Source of the DNA: Cryptomeria japonica
Lineage: Eukaryota > Streptophyta > Pinopsida > Cupressales > Cupressaceae
Direction: 5' to 3'
NCBI RefSeq assembly: GCF_030272615.1
Contig: NC_081414.1
Span: 763,821,413-763,885,412, forward strand
DNA length: 64,000 bases
Part shown: positions 24,040-37,329 of the stretch, in pieces
Layout of the letters: each line of letters starts with the position of its first letter
How positions within the stretch are numbered: the first letter of the stretch is position 1
Program-made: the position numbers and the translations under genes
Notes under the pieces: generated by a model
Database searches by the model: none
Told to the model about the DNA's origin: nothing
What the model saw: the letters and a program-made list of their open reading frames with translations, nothing else

Positions 24040-25350
24040 AAATCATTTTCTACCAAAAATTCTAAAGTGCTTCATAGATGCAGACTTACCAAACCATAAC
24101 TCATATGGAGTATACTTAGTTTTGACCCTCAATTGAACTCTTTTAATGTGTATACTTCTATATGGACATCTTCTTTCCAATAAATATTAGGTAACTTGGC
24201 TTCATCCAACATTGCTCTAGCCATCTCATCTATTGACATGTTCTTCCTCTCTACCACCCCGTTTTGTTGAGGTGTTTTTGCAGCAGCATATTGCTTTTTG
24301 ATCCCATGATATTCACAATAATATTTAAATTATTTTCAAGTATACTCTCCGATCTTCTCTTCCCAGCAGATTATGATTCACAATAATATTTAAATTATTT
24401 TCAAGTATCTTCTCTCAGATTATAATATTTACTTAGATTTATATTTATGTCTCAATAATGTTACCCAAGTCATTCTATTATAATCATCTACAAAAAGCAT
24501 AAAATACTTTTCGCCATTGATTGATCTTGTTCTAGTAGGACCACATAAATTAGTGTGAACCAGTTGTAAAGGTCTAGTAGATGAATGTTCTTTTGAAGAA
24601 AAACTTATCTTTGTTTTTTCTCCATGTTGACATCCCTCACAAACACTATTTGTTGGTTTATGAATGAGTGGCATACCTCTCACATTGTGATGCTTGCTCA
24701 CCTTGACTAGATTGTCAAAATTCAAATGCCCAAGTCTTTTGTTCCATAACCATCCTTCCTCTACATGTCCCATAAGACAAATATTGTCATAACCATTAAT
24801 ACTTGTGATATCTTTTAAATTGTTTAAATATTTCCCTTGGTTCTTTTACCTACTGCAACCAACTTCTCTTATTTTATTTTTATTTCATAGCCTTGATCAT
24901 TAAACAACACTTTGTAACACTTAGGAGGTTATGTTTTAGACCTTCAACAAAGTATACATCATGAATAGGCATATTTTCATTCATCAATAGAGATCTAACA
25001 CCTTTAATCTGTCTAGAGGAATAATCACCAAAACTCACAGAACCACCTTCATAATTATCTAATTTAGTAAATTTCTTCCTATCACCAGTCAAGTGGTTTG
25101 AACAACCACTATCTATCACCCATAGATCTTTATTTTCTATATGAAAGGTAGCTTGAACAAACAAAGACTCGCCAATATTTTTCATCATCTTTGGTTTCCA
25201 AACCTTCTTTGCCTTTGTATCGGAGTTTTGAAATTGCACGTTCTTCTTGGGATCAATAATATGCTTCTCATTTTTATTTCCATCCATATGCCTACAATAT
25301 TTCCTCACATGACCAATGTTATTGTAGTTGAAACATCTTAGACTATTCAT
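24040..25350 (-). pseudogene. Copia protease, GAG-pre-integrase and integrase, broken
   Basis: The frame 25350-24880 (minus) starts with a zinc knuckle remnant (CFNYNNIGHVRKYC) and holds the aspartic protease motif LWVIDSGCSNHLTGD. The frame 24773-24429 carries the integrase HHCC zinc domain (RLGHLNFDNLVK, CEGCQHGEKTKISF) and the start of the catalytic core (LFVDDYNRMTW). Further on, at about 24241-24300, the motif TPQQNGVVERKN with the catalytic Glu is readable. Stops and frame changes separate the parts. Confidence 0.85.
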
Positions 25351-25383
25351 TCTATAAAATAAATTTCCAAAACCAAATCTAGG

Positions 25384-26760
25384 TTACCTTCTCAAAGCAA
25401 TTTTGCAGTCATTCATTCTATGTCCAAACCAATTACAATAGAAGTAACTACCAGAAAAATATGAGTTAAATCTGAAAGGAAACCTTTTATCAGAAAATGA
25501 TGAACTTTTGGACATGTTCATTTGACCTCGTGCATGCTTATTTGGATATGTCCTTTTGAAAGATGATTTCTGATCAGACTTTGAAGGATTTGTAAAAATT
25601 TTGTTGTTCTTTACTTGACCATCTAAATCTGCACCTTTGCTTTTAGGTTTGAATATGTCATGCAGACATTTATCATCACTAATATTTGAACTCTGCCTAG
25701 CTTCAAAACCCAAATGAGTACTATTATTGGACCCTCATTGTTTGCTCGGCATGTCTTCTAATTTGGTGTTTTCATATTTTCCTAGTTTCGTTCTAAACTT
25801 TACAATTTCAACCTCCATTTTTTTATGCTCTTCATCCTTGGATGTCAAATCAGACTTTGTTACTTATACCATCTTCTTTTGCTCTTCAAGTTGTTGTGTT
25901 CCATAGTTTTGGTTTTGTTAATCAAGCTTTCCTTCTCTTTCAAGGCTTGGTCTCTTTTAATGTTTGTCTCCTTTAATATTTTATTTTCTTTGAGTGCACA
26001 CAACAACTCACCCTCAAGATCAACATCCACCATCTCTGATTCACTATCTATTAAATATACAACATCTCGATCCACATTAGTACTTTCAACTTCCATAAAC
26101 AAAACCTCACCTTCCTCACTTGTAGAATCTTAAAAGTCACTATTGGAAACATCTACAAATAAACTCTTTTTCTTTTTGGAGAAAAAATATCTTCTATTGT
26201 TAAAGAACTTATTTTTACCTTGTCTATCATTATTGTCTTCATCATCATTGAAATCACCATAAAGGCATTTGATTCAAAATTGTCCAATTCTCCCATAGTT
26301 AAAGCATTTGAAAGGAATTTTACCTTTATACTTTCCTAAACCCTTCTTTAGTTTTCTTGCAAGTTGATATTATATGAATTCAAAGTTTTCAAAATTTGAA
26401 GATGCCTTACCCTTTTTATCAACCTTGAAATTTTCCTCTCTACTTAAGGATTCTTCTTTATAAGTCTTGATTTCATATGTTCTAAGTGCTCCATGCAGAT
26501 CATCCATGGAATACTTATCTATTTCTCTTGCTTCTTCTATGGCATATATTTTAGAGTTAAATCTGGTTGGCAAAGATCTTAAAGCCTTACTTACAACAAC
26601 CTTTTCTTCCATTTCTTCTCCAAGTCCACGAATGGAATTCACTATTTCATCAATTTTAAGAAGATAATCTACAACTTTTTCTTCTTCACTCATCATTAAT
26701 CCTTCAAACTTTTCTCTAAGATTTTGGATCTTGGCTTGCTTTACCCTTTCATTTCCATGA
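25384..26760 (-). pseudogene. Copia Gag, broken
   Basis: The minus-strand frame 26696-26370 matches the UBN2/copia Gag type (MMSEEEKVVDYLLKIDE, LPTRFNSKIYAIEEA). Next comes a damaged zinc knuckle near 26300, a coiled-coil segment at 26102-25860 (CALKENKILKETNIKRDQAL) and a second knuckle remnant near 25440 (CNWFGHRMNDC). Coiled coil plus knuckles downstream of UBN2 recalls the Gag layout of elements A and B in this window. Confidence 0.8.
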
Positions 26761-27121
26761 TAAATACTATTTAATTTGTCTCATACTTCTTTGGAGGATT
26801 TACAATGCATAACTTTGACAAAAACATCTTTTGATAGTCCACAGAGTATGGCATGATTTGCTCTTCCATTAGTTTCATATTATTTTTTACCATCAATATC
26901 AATAGGGATAGTGTCAAGAACACTCTAACCATTTACAACTAAACATTAAACATCTACTCCTAGGGAGACCAAATAGGTTTACATTCTCACTTTCCCAAAT
27001 ATATAATCAATTCCATCAAACAAGGGGGCTTTAGCAATTAAAGACCCTTCTTGTGCCATGAATACCAGTATTTCACTTTTAGGTCCAACCTTGGGTTGTT
27101 AAACCTCTACAAGGAATCTAT

Positions 27122-27133
27122 TCTCTGATACCA
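27122..27133 (-). other. Copia primer binding site (initiator tRNA-Met type)
   Basis: Minus-strand reading gives TGGTATCAGAGA two bases inside the right LTR. This is the standard plant LTR primer site complementary to the 3' end of initiator methionine tRNA. Confidence 0.85.
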
Positions 27134-27135
27134 AT

Positions 27136-30058
27136 TGTTGGCATACTAGGATCACTGAGACGGGGGTGAATCAGTGATCTATATAAACAAAAATACTCTC
27201 ATTAATAAAAACTTTAACACAATGATATTAACATTTTTAGTAGATCATTGGGCAGTATCAACAACATTGCATAAATCAATCAAGAGATACAAAACACAAA
27301 TTCAACATCATGACACTAATATTTGAGTGGAAAACCCTTAAAGGGTGAAAAACCACTATGAACAAGTTTTATATTAGGCCTCACTAGAAAAATTCACCAG
27401 TTACAAATTAGGAGCACCAAATCCAAGCCTCACTAGCTAAATTTAGGATACCAATCCTAGGAGCACCAACCCCTTACAATTTTAGGAGCACCAACTCCAA
27501 AGTGAAGAAGTTGTTGGAAACCAAAAACACTGAGAGGGGAGGGGGGGTGAATCTGTGTTCTACCGAAATGGAGAAATTTAATCTTATTAATATAACAACT
27601 TATCAACCGGTAAACATAAAAGCATATAACAATAAGCAAAAATGAAACCACAAAAGATAAACACCATAACACCATATATTTATACGTGAAAAACTTCAAA
27701 GAGGAAAAACCACGGTCAGATTGGAGACCCACAATATCTATCCACTTATCAGATGAATAAATATTACAATAAGGGGCCTGCACATGCAGGAAGGCCAACA
27801 ACCAAGAGAACATTTCTCATCACAAAAGGAGTCTCACTGACTATACAAAGGTTATAACCACCCCAATATAATTGGACAACAATCCAGAAGAATGAACTGC
27901 CAATGATTGCATCTACCATGCCTGATAACAATCCTAGTTAAGCTCAATACTGGAGGCCTTAAACCTCTTCTGCAAACCCAACTCGGTATCCAATGATCGA
28001 CCAAATCCCCTGCTCAATGAATATTACATTATTCACTCCTTACATATCCATATCCCTTACATCATGATCTACAATGAGATCTTACATCATATTTATACCA
28101 ACCCTAAGGCCTAAACCAATTAGGTCGGCCACCTAAAAGATATTATAATAAGATCAATACATACATCCATATTACAATGATATGCCATGTCGGTTTTAGA
28201 CCAAAACAACATTAACCAATCCATAAATCTCACCAATAATGTATCAGGAACATCCTCCAACACATTACAAATACTAATCCATAACCTAGATAAACTGGGA
28301 CCCAATTTAGGTCCACACATGCTAAAGCAATTATCCCAATCAACCAAATCTCAAACATAATCATCATTAGCATCCTTAACCTCCACTAGAATCCTCACCA
28401 ACACCACTTATGTATCCTGTGAAAGATTCTCAGTAAAAGCTCTACCGATAAAACCTTAAACCCTTACTAGTATAAGCTTACTAGAGTGTATGACAACATC
28501 CAATCACCAAGTCAATACAAACTGACCAAAACATACTCCAGAAACATGTAACACATCAAACCAAACATATTCCATTCATCCAAACATGTTGATAGTATCC
28601 AACTGATAGTCCCTTCTGCCAGTAACACTAGTTCTTCTATCAATAACCAAAACATGTGTACTGGTAACCAACCATAACACCTAGTGTTGACATCAATGAC
28701 AAAACATCAATGCAACACATAATCAATTCCTTCATATTTCCAACAGAAGCACCCACTCCTTTCACATTAATAAAATGTACATCTCATAGGATTACTCTAT
28801 TTCCATACAAAACTTCTAGTATACTGGAGCTCTTCAAATTATTCAGATTCAAATTGTCTCAGAAATCTGACCTTTGTTCTATAATTTTTTATAATGACAA
28901 ACTACCCTTCAATAATGCTTTGCAATCGTTGTTTTGTCACAAAGTCTTTATCTTCAATAATATCTCTACAACAAGGCAAAAAATAACAACATATATAGCG
29001 CTTAACTACAACAAAACCCTCACACAATTCTTATCAAAAACCCTTACTCACTATCATTAAAAAACCTAACTCACTATTATTATTAAATCAAAAAACAACA
29101 TTGACAATGATCAACATTGTTCTACATAGTCAACTTTTGTAATAATTTAGAAATCATTTTTAGTTTCACTAAAAATTGCTATATATTATTTTCTTCAGAT
29201 CATGTTTTTTATCCTTATGTACTGCACTCACGCTTTCAAAAACATTCTCTCTTTTTGTTCAACCTTCTCATACAAAAATCTTCCCACGACATCAAGCTCA
29301 CTGTCGATTTGATAAGGGAGTAGGTATAGAACTGTCGATAAGGAAAATAATCGTTAACGGTTTAAACTATCTTTTTGTTTTAAGCCCAAGTCTTAACATG
29401 ATCTAAGTATCGACTTTAATAACAGTTCTTAAGTGTCATTTGATAATGAACGATTGGCACATGTTAAGACATTAAAATTTTATTACTGCCCTAACCAATC
29501 TATTTCATTTGTCTCTTTGTTGCTAGTCTTTGTTCCTCTTGTCACTCGAGATACAAGAGATAAAATATTTATCATGTCTGCAAAAAAAATCAATTTAAAA
29601 AATATGATGTGCATGATAACTATCTATTTACTATTCTTAAATCCTCTGTCTTTAATAGGATCAAAAATGATTGCAGATTCAATTTTTTGTCATGGTGAAA
29701 GCAAAGCATAACATTCTTATTATAAATTCTATACACAATGCACAAACTAATCTTCATGCTCATGTTCTTTACAAATGATTGAGCATTGATATTGTTAAAA
29801 GATGATAACCACAATATAATTCATACAATCTCAAACACAAACATAAATTACACTGTCATGAGACTTTTACTCAAGTTGTCCTAATTAATTGATCCAATCA
29901 TAATGAAGCAGAATGAAGTGCTATCAACACATATTCATACCTTACCTTTGTCCCTAGCAATTTCAATAAAAAAATCATCATAAAGGAATATTTATTTTAA
30001 TCTTATCATGTCACTTACATATCTTTCTCTACAAGAACACTAATTGACATCAATGACA
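27136..30058 (-). repeat. Copia 5' LTR, interrupted by a solo LTR
   Basis: Homologous to the left LTR over its length. Starts TGTTGGCATACTAGG and ends ACATCAATGACA. A 1234-bp solo LTR of another family is inserted at 27512-28745. The hairpin GATCACTGA (27150-27158) with TCAGTGATC (27171-27179) lies next to the PBS end. Confidence 0.9.
27512..28745 (-). mobile_element. Solo LTR (family C) inside the copia 5' LTR
   Basis: Begins TGTTGGAA and ends TTCCAACA, a perfect 8-bp terminal inverted repeat. It is flanked by GAAGT (27507-27511) and GAAGC (28746-28750), a 5-bp target duplication with one change. The left copia LTR has the empty site GTGAAGAAGCACCC near 18590. No internal region follows, so it is a solo LTR left by recombination. 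Orientation is taken from the U5-type hairpin at its low-coordinate end. A truncated relative in opposite orientation lies at 49146-49437. Confidence 0.9.
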
Positions 30059-30084
30059 AATATACCAAAGCCAACAGTATGTTC

Positions 30085-31325
30085 TTATGTCTCCCTCTCT
30101 TATTATTTTTCCCCCCTCTCTCTCCATTCACTTGATCACTACTTCTCCCTCCCACCCTTTTTCTCTCAAACCCTATATCTTTTTGTCCCTCCATATTTAC
30201 CTCTCTACCTCTTTCTCCCTACCTCATTACCCACCTCTCACTTCTCCTATATATCTCTAACCTCTTTCTCACCCCCTAGTTCTCTCACCCCTCTCTCCCT
30301 AGGCTCTAGGTCTTTCACCTCTATATCTCTCCCCTCTCTATATCTTTCCCGCCCTCTCCACCTACCTCTATACCTCTTTACACCTCTTTCTCTCTTTAAG
30401 AACTTATCTATCTTAATTTATTCTCTCTCTCACCTCTCTACCTCTCCCCTTTCTAGGTCTCTCAATCACTCCTTGTCTAACCCTCCCTCATCAGTCATCT
30501 CTTTCTCTTTCTTCTTCTCTCTCTCTTCTCTCTCCATCCCCTCTCTAGGTCATCACCTCTCCCTTCCTTGTATAGGGTTAAGGTAATATGTTATAAGATA
30601 TAGGTTTTATGGTAAAGGGTTTAGGGTTTAGGTTACAAGATTAATAGTACAGTATTTAGGGTGCATAGGGTTGAGGTTATTACCTATATTGATACTTGCC
30701 TCTATCTATCCATCTCACTATCTCTCTCTTTTCTCTCTCTCACCTCTTTGTCCCCTCTCTAGGCCTCTCCCTACCTTTTTTCCTCTATTCCTCTCTATCT
30801 CCCCATCCCTCCTTACCTCTATATCTATTTCACTCCCCCGCTCTCTTACTACATCTCCCTCTCTTATCCTCTATCTCTATTTTTCAATTCATCACCTCTC
30901 CCTCTCTAGGTCTCTTCCTTCCTCCTCTTTACCTCTTTAGCTCTCAACCTCTTCCTCCCTATCTCATTACTCACCTATCACCCCCATAATCTCTCTCACC
31001 TCCATCCCCCTAGGCTCTAAGTCCATTACCTTTATATCTCTCCCCTCTCTAGTTCATTCTCTCCCTCTCCACCTCTCTCCCTCCCCCCTTACCCCTCTCC
31101 CTTTATGAAATATCTACTCTTATCTCTCTCCCCTCACCTCTCTATCTCCTCCTTCACTAGGTCTCTCACTCCCTCCATGTCTACCTCCTCTTTCATCCCT
31201 TATTACTCATCTCTCTCTTTGTTCTTTTGTTTATCATCTTCTCTCTTCCTCCTTACTCTAGGTTGTTACTTCTCCCTTCCTCCTTTCTCTAGGTCATTAC
31301 ATCTCCCTCTAATTTATATGGTATA
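30085..31325. repeat. CT-rich minisatellite-like tract with recurring CTCTCTAGG
   Basis: About 1.2 kb of almost pure pyrimidine sequence in which CTCTCTAGGTC or CCCTAGGCTC recurs irregularly between CTCCCT and ACCTCT words. It is interrupted at about 30575-30685 by a stretch with GGGTTTAGGGTTTAGG. Long open frames in it are artefacts of composition (Ser/Leu/Pro runs). Confidence 0.75.
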
Positions 31326-31344
31326 ATATTAAGGTATAAGTGTT

Positions 31345-31984
31345 GGAAAATTAACTCTACTATGATTATACAAATATATAGAAAGAAGTCCCACTATTTG
31401 GGAAATGTCTTGTCTAGTGTAGATCATAGCATACATAAAACTTCCAACATCACTCCACTAAGGTGCTTTGCCAATGTCTTCCATGTGTAATGTGTATGTA
31501 GGACAATATGAAGTAGATAAATTTTTTCCAACTTAAAAAGGAACACATAATCATCTATAATATTATATCTTAAACCTCTATAAAATTAAATTAGCATGCT
31601 TACTCTAGCCTAGCCATAGTTTTTTTTTTTCACTCTATCTCTAATTTCCATCCCAAGAATGTGTTTAGTTGCACAAACATATTTTATTTCATATTTAGCA
31701 ATAAGCTGAGACTTTAGTTTTTAAATCATAAATTTTCCTTTACCAATGAATATCATATCATCAACATATAATGCAATGTATAGGAATTGATTACCATCAA
31801 ATTTATAATAAACATGGTGATCAAATTTAAATTTCTCAAATCCGAAAATCAACACATATGTACAAAATTTATTGTACCACATCTTAGAACTTTATTTGAT
31901 GCCTTACAAAGACATCTTCAATTTATAAACTAATTTATTTTTACCTCTTATCACATAATTTTCTAGATATTTCATATAAATATT
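31345..31984 (-). pseudogene. Ty1/copia reverse transcriptase fragment of another family
   Basis: Reading the minus strand from 31984 gives a broken RT: LVYKLK, then FDHHVYYKFDG, then the catalytic ALYVDDMIFIGKGK, then KHILGMEIRDRV. Stops and shifts interrupt it. The ALYVDDM form differs from the YVDDI of the 18-30 kb element, so it is another copia family. It ends abruptly at about 31984 against the chromovirus 3' end. Confidence 0.75.
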
Positions 31985-32639
31985 GAAGCAGTCATCGGTT
32001 AGGAGGGACCTCAAAGAGATCAATCCGGACTGGTCAGCAAGAGTAAACACAATGAAAAAAGAAAGATATGATGGATGCAATGCAGAACAGATTGATTTAA
32101 TTCATGATAATTGATTACAACCAACCAGTAACAGCCGAGTTATAGAAACTGGCTCACAAGCTTGCTAAAACATGCTTAAAGTACAGAATAGGTCACAACC
32201 AAGACCTTCAGTCTTAAGATCTATCTTCTATGCTCAATATAGCTACTTGATTATTCGATTATTACAATATTATGCTCAATAAAATGATTTATACAATCCA
32301 AGGGGATCCAGTTGGCCCAAAAAGGGATCAAAACCCAAAGAACAAGACCTAATGTGTAAAACCAACAAGCTCAGCCTCCGCCAAGAGATTCCTCCAAAAA
32401 ATCCAAAGGATGAGTGTAGATCATGGGAAAAGGTCGGCCACACACCAAGGAACATCAGAATCAATGCTCAAGGATCCACAAGCTACGAAAGGGGTTCCAG
32501 TTAATCACCAAAATAGGTCCAAGCAACTGGTAACAAGAAACTGTCAACCGGTAATAGGAAACTATCATGGAAACCGATAGAGATAACTTGCCGAAAAATG
32601 ATCCAAATGCGATGCGGTTTGGAAACAAGAAATATGATT
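31985..32639 (-). mobile_element. Chromovirus 3' portion, separated from its pol by element A
   Basis: This non-coding block continues on the minus strand from 46961 across the insertion of element A: its right edge TGATT (32635-32639) pairs with TGATC at 46961-46965 as the target duplication of A. It ends at 31985 with TGCTTCA next to a copia fragment, so it probably contains the 3' LTR of the chromovirus. No second copy is in the window to prove this. Confidence 0.55.
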
Positions 32640-33544
32640 TGTTGGAATCCAAGAACACTGGGAGGGGGGGTGAATCAGTGTTCTACCAAAATGTTCAATT
32701 TTAACCTTATTATAACATGCATTCACCAACCGGTAAACTGGTAAATATATAATTGAAAAAAGTAAATCAATCGATAAGCCAATCATGCAAATGAATGCCA
32801 TAACAAAGAGAATTATACATGGAAAACCTAAAAGAGGAAAAACCATGGTGGTATTTGTGACCCATAATATCAATCCACTAGCCATATAAAAATATATTAC
32901 ATAATATGGGGGCTTGTACTTGCAAGAAGGCTTATAGCCTAGAGCACACTGCTCATCACAAAGGAGTCTCACTAACTACAGTCACTTTGAATAAGAAAAC
33001 ATAAAACTAAACTCATTTAATGCATCTGCTATGCCTGATAGAGTTTTGGTTCAAGCTCTGACTGTTCTAGTTCTAAAACCCTAAACCCTTACCAGAATAA
33101 CCTCTTACATAAATATTCTCATAATCTTCACATTACATTCATTACAATCATATCCTTACATATCCTTTCACATCCTAACATATCACAAAATGATCTAATC
33201 AACTGACCTATATACCCTTACAATCCTTCATGACTCATGTCGGCTTACATAGATAATTACAAAATTAATATACATGTCGATTCATTACATATATACATAA
33301 ATATCAAAATCAATTTTCGATTGTCAGATCTCCCAAATGATGTTGGCCTCCAATACTGGTATCTTGTTGTAATTCATGTCAGCCTCCAATGCTGATACCC
33401 AAAAAATCCTTCCTACCGATGAAGATACATATCGGTGTCAATGAAGTGTCTACTAGTAAACAATCAAACCAAATAATGAAGCCGGAACATGTTGCCATCA
33501 ATGACAACATATGAAACCAATCACATAAGTTTCGATTGCCAACA
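32640..33544 (-). repeat. Element A 3' LTR
   Basis: 905 bp, from TGTTGGAATCC to GATTGCCAACA. Aligns with the split right copy along its whole length. Contains a perfect 8-bp hairpin GAACACTG (32653-32660) with CAGTGTTC (32676-32683). Confidence 0.9.
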
Positions 33545-33557
33545 ATATCCCCCTTTT
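33545..33557 (-). other. Element A polypurine tract
   Basis: The minus strand reads AAAAGGGGGATAT directly before the LTR start TGTTGGCAATCG. Confidence 0.8.
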
Positions 33558-33807
33558 GCATTGATGGCAACACTCATGTAAAAAATGATAGTGGTTTCCA
33601 TCTGTCGGTTTCACTCTGAGATTGCTCCCCCTGAGCTAAATATCCATCTATTATCATGATCTATACAAATATTGTATATCTCCATATCTCCTAATTTCAA
33701 GAATATATCTTTCACCTATAGCTCGCCCTTTGACATCAATACCAAAATAATACCAAAAACCAAGACGAAGAATGAAATTATGTACAAAGAATGTGTCCCA
33801 AAAAACC

Positions 33808-36800
33808 TTACCAAAGCTGAATATACTTGAAAATTTTCAGATAGGCTTTCTCCAAAATCTCTAGATAAATATCCCAACTAGATTTGAATGTTCTGGATAT
33901 TGATACAAATCCATTAAGAATGTGAGCATATGACTCTTTATTCTTAAGCTTTGTCGGTGTGGGCTTACCAACCCAATCAATGCATTCCTTCTTATGTACA
34001 CTCAATGAGTCCAACCGGGGACTCACCAATCCTCTAAGCCCTTTATCTCTCCTTATGATTTTGTCTTTTTCCCTTTCAAGAGCTAAAACTTGAGCTTCTA
34101 ATACCAAAATATGACCATCAATAGATGTAGTCAAAGAATTTGATCAATCAAAAGAATTGACTATACCTACAATTTTCTCCTAAGAATCCTTAATCCCTTT
34201 ATCTATATCTACAGTAAGTAAACCTATGTTATAGCATACTTTGTAAATATTAGTACATTGCCTTAAACCATTATCAATTAACTTCATTTTATCAGTAATC
34301 TCTTTCTTCTCTGATTCAATCATTTGATCAAAATTAGATCTCTTGGCTTGTGTGAATCTCTCCAATGCCTGTCAATTAGATATCTATTGTAAAGATTGAG
34401 AGTCCTTAGAAATATGCTTTGTGATTATTTTGAGTTTGTCAAATGGGCTTGCTCCTTTGTCAAAATGGCACTCTGGGACAAGTCTATGCAAAATTGGGAT
34501 TGATTGATCAATAATTCCTTTTTCTGCGGATCCTTCCTTCATCATCTTCTGAGAAGCCATCATCATGAGCTTAGTAGAACTCATCTTAGGTATGATCTAC
34601 CTGTGAGGTGTCAATTGATAACAATGATGTGCTCGCTATCAATTCCCTGTCATATTCCTCTTCCTTCTCCTCTAATGGTTTATTAACTTTAATAGCTTCC
34701 CCTTTTGCACTAATGGCTTCACCACTTGGTGTAGTATCAGTTACTGTCAGTTTCTCCTTATGAACTATGTCCTCAACCTATACATTTTGATCCGGATGAC
34801 TATTGCCCTCAACATTTGTAACCTGTACACTATGTGAATCTGTTGGTATCTCTACATTTGTTGGTATCACCTTTGTGTCCTATACATTAGATTCTATAGG
34901 GGGATCTACATCCAATGCCTTATTATCTTTCAAAATTGTAGATGAGGTACCCATTATACCTTTGCCTTTCCCTTCAACTGGGATGTCTGTAGTGTCTGTT
35001 TTAGTTTTCGGTGAAGTGTAGAAACCAGGGTTTTCAGCAAAGAATTGAACCAATGCCTTGTGGTTTTCAGTGATTATCTCATTAACCCTACCTAACATAA
35101 GACTAACTATCATGTGCTTGTTGTGAAAAAATTATGTCTGCAACCTCAAGTGTCATATCCAACTCATTTGGAGAAATGGATCCATAAGTAGTTAATAATT
35201 CTTGAATCTTTATACACTTATCCTCCTCCATAGCTGATAATCTCCTAGCATCTAGGTTGTTATATAGTTGTGCCATAATTTTATTCTCAATTTTCAATAA
35301 AGCTTTCTTATATATATCTAGATTTAATAAAAATGCTTCCTCAACTTCTCTCTGCTCATCATTATCTAAATGCTCATAATAGAATTGTACATTTTTCAAC
35401 ATACCATCCTTAGTTATTTCATCTACTAATTTTGCACAAGTCTTGGGTGGGATAATAGTTAAATTATCGGATACAATTGCAAGGTTTGTGTCATCCATCT
35501 TCATTCTTCTTCCAGTACCGGATGGAGCGGAAGGTACTTCCTTTGGAGCTCTTTTCTTTGTCGGTACCTTGATTGTAACCTTCCTTACTGGTTGCTTCCT
35601 TGCTTCCTCCTTAGAAACCTCACCTTTCTTCCTCAATACCCTCTTGAATGCTAAAGGTGTGTCATCTTTAGTTCCAGAGTCTGATGGAATAGGCTTAATA
35701 AATACTTCAGGCTCTTTCCTATTCCTTACTTTTTCCAAAACAACATCCATTAATGCCTTGATGTCCTAGGAAACTTTTTGAAAAAATTTGCTAGCCTTGC
35801 CTTGTTGTTTCTCCCTCTTTTTCTAGTTAAATTTAGTTTGAACCTCTTGCTTCTTCTATTTTGCGATACCAAAGGATTTCTCAGCTTCATCAATAGGTAC
35901 ATCAATTAAAATCTTTGCATAAGCATCCAAAATCTTAGCATAAACCTCATATCCCATTTCCTCTATCCATATCTTTCAGGGTTTGACTACTTCCATCAAG
36001 GTTTCATCCTTTTTAACCATAAAGAAGATCTCGGTTGAGTATTTCTCAACAAATTTATTTGGAAACCTCTCTCTAGATTTTATTGCCTTCTAGAATGCCT
36101 TGAAGTAACCCCAAATCTTATCATCCTACTGACTACCCAAAGTAGCAATAGATTGTTTTAGTTGTCTTCCTATCGAGATATCAAATTTCTACTGTCTCTT
36201 CCCAAAACTAGGAGTTTCATTAATAAAAAATAGCATCAAATAGACAATAAGATTCCCATACCGGAATGTCCCCTTCTTCTCTCCTTTGATCTTCCCTAAC
36301 TTAATTAACAATTCATCTAATATCCATCCATAGAGATCTAACTTCTCATTATTCCTCGTGATCTTATGTGTGGCATAAATGCAAGAGCTAAAAATAGAAT
36401 TGAGATGATAGGATTGAGTTACATTATACCCAATGATCATGTTGTCAAATCTGATACCTCTATCAGTAATGGTGTTGACCCTCATTGATCGTCATTTCAA
36501 AGTTGCGTCGATGAGTTTGTTAACCTGGTCATTAGAAATCTTTTTCTCCAGACACTAACCAATCTACGAAAAATTGGTGATGGCCCTAATGGCCTCCTTC
36601 ATGATCTTATAAGGTCTATCCAGGCAAATGAACTCTCCATGCACTCTGCTCAATATATATTTGATGAGATCATCTTTATATTCTGGGATATCCAAAATGC
36701 CAATAAACCCTAGATCCTCAATGTTCTTATACTAGGGCTTGATCTTTCTGGAGTCTCCCATCAACTCACTCATATACATGCTCTTGTTATCACTGGTACC

Positions 36801-37004
36801 CAGATCTTGAATGTGGCAATGAATGTATGCTCTGATCTCTTCCACATATAAAACTCCTTCCGGAACATGGGAAAATGCACCAACTTAATCATCCAAGGTG
36901 GCAATATGCAGACATTGCTTAAAAATTGGACTAGGATGATCCTTTACCTCGATAACAGTAGGATTTGCAATAAAATTAGGTGTAGAGGATGATCTTGCTT
37001 CCAT
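33808..37004 (-). pseudogene. Element A ORF2, long protein of unknown function, broken
   Basis: On the minus strand an ATG at 37004 (MEARSSSTPN) opens a protein that can be followed with stops and shifts to 33808. Readable blocks are 36885-37004, 36189-36485, 35103-35750, 34880-35113, 34384-34584 and 33808-34134. Conserved with ORF2 of element B: PEGVLYVEEIRAYIHCHIQ, KYILSRVHGEF, FRYGNLIVYL, DDEQREVEEAF-like and LYNNLDARRLSAMEEDKC-like stretches. The C-terminal part is Lys/Glu-rich and predicted coiled coil. No catalytic motif is recognised. The segment ILSRVHG followed by an (I/M)xxEAIRAI pattern faintly resembles the PMD core. Function unknown. Confidence 0.65.
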
Positions 37005-37329
37005 GATGAAAGATAAATACTTGAGAAATAGTTGTTGGTGAAACCCTAAATAACTCTTCCGATCACTAGTGAAATCACGGGAGAAGATATCTGATCGCAT
37101 TGAATCACCTTAGACTCGCTCTGAATCACTCTTAATCTCTCTGAATGCAAGGTGATCAAAACTAAAGTGGATTCAACCTTTTAACCTTCAATAAATCCTA
37201 ATATGTCATTGATATGAATGACTTCTGATGAAACATACTGAATCTCCATGTTGGATAAACATTTCCAATGTCTGTAACATCTTCCAGAATTCATTCCCGG
37301 GGCTTAAGCAATATCATCATGAATTTTTC

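Larger units (their letters stand above)
18306..30058 (-). mobile_element. Ty1/copia LTR retrotransposon, complete in outline, decayed
   Basis: Two direct LTRs (18306-21721 and 27136-30058) enclose an internal region with PBS next to the right LTR and PPT next to the left LTR, so transcription ran on the minus strand. Protein order gag, protease, integrase, RT, RNase H is that of Ty1/copia. All frames are broken. Long LTRs and a coiled-coil Gag fit the SIRE/Maximus group, which is inference. Without the nested LINE and solo LTR both LTRs are about 1.6-1.7 kb. The expected 5-bp target duplication could not be read (CTATC left, AATAT right), perhaps because the CT-rich target has changed. Confidence 0.9.

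Noticed and set aside
27457-27813. Minus-strand hydrophobic open frame in the solo LTR
   Set aside because: Lies within an LTR whose homologous copies (A LTRs) show similar chance frames (32565-32972, 38253-38489); no protein family.
18301-30063. Target duplication of the copia element
   Set aside because: CTATC before and AATAT after the LTRs do not match; the expected 5-bp repeat cannot be shown.
30044-31326. Long open frames of Ser, Leu and Pro in the CT-rich tract
   Set aside because: Low-complexity DNA avoids stop codons on one strand; no domain or normal amino-acid composition.
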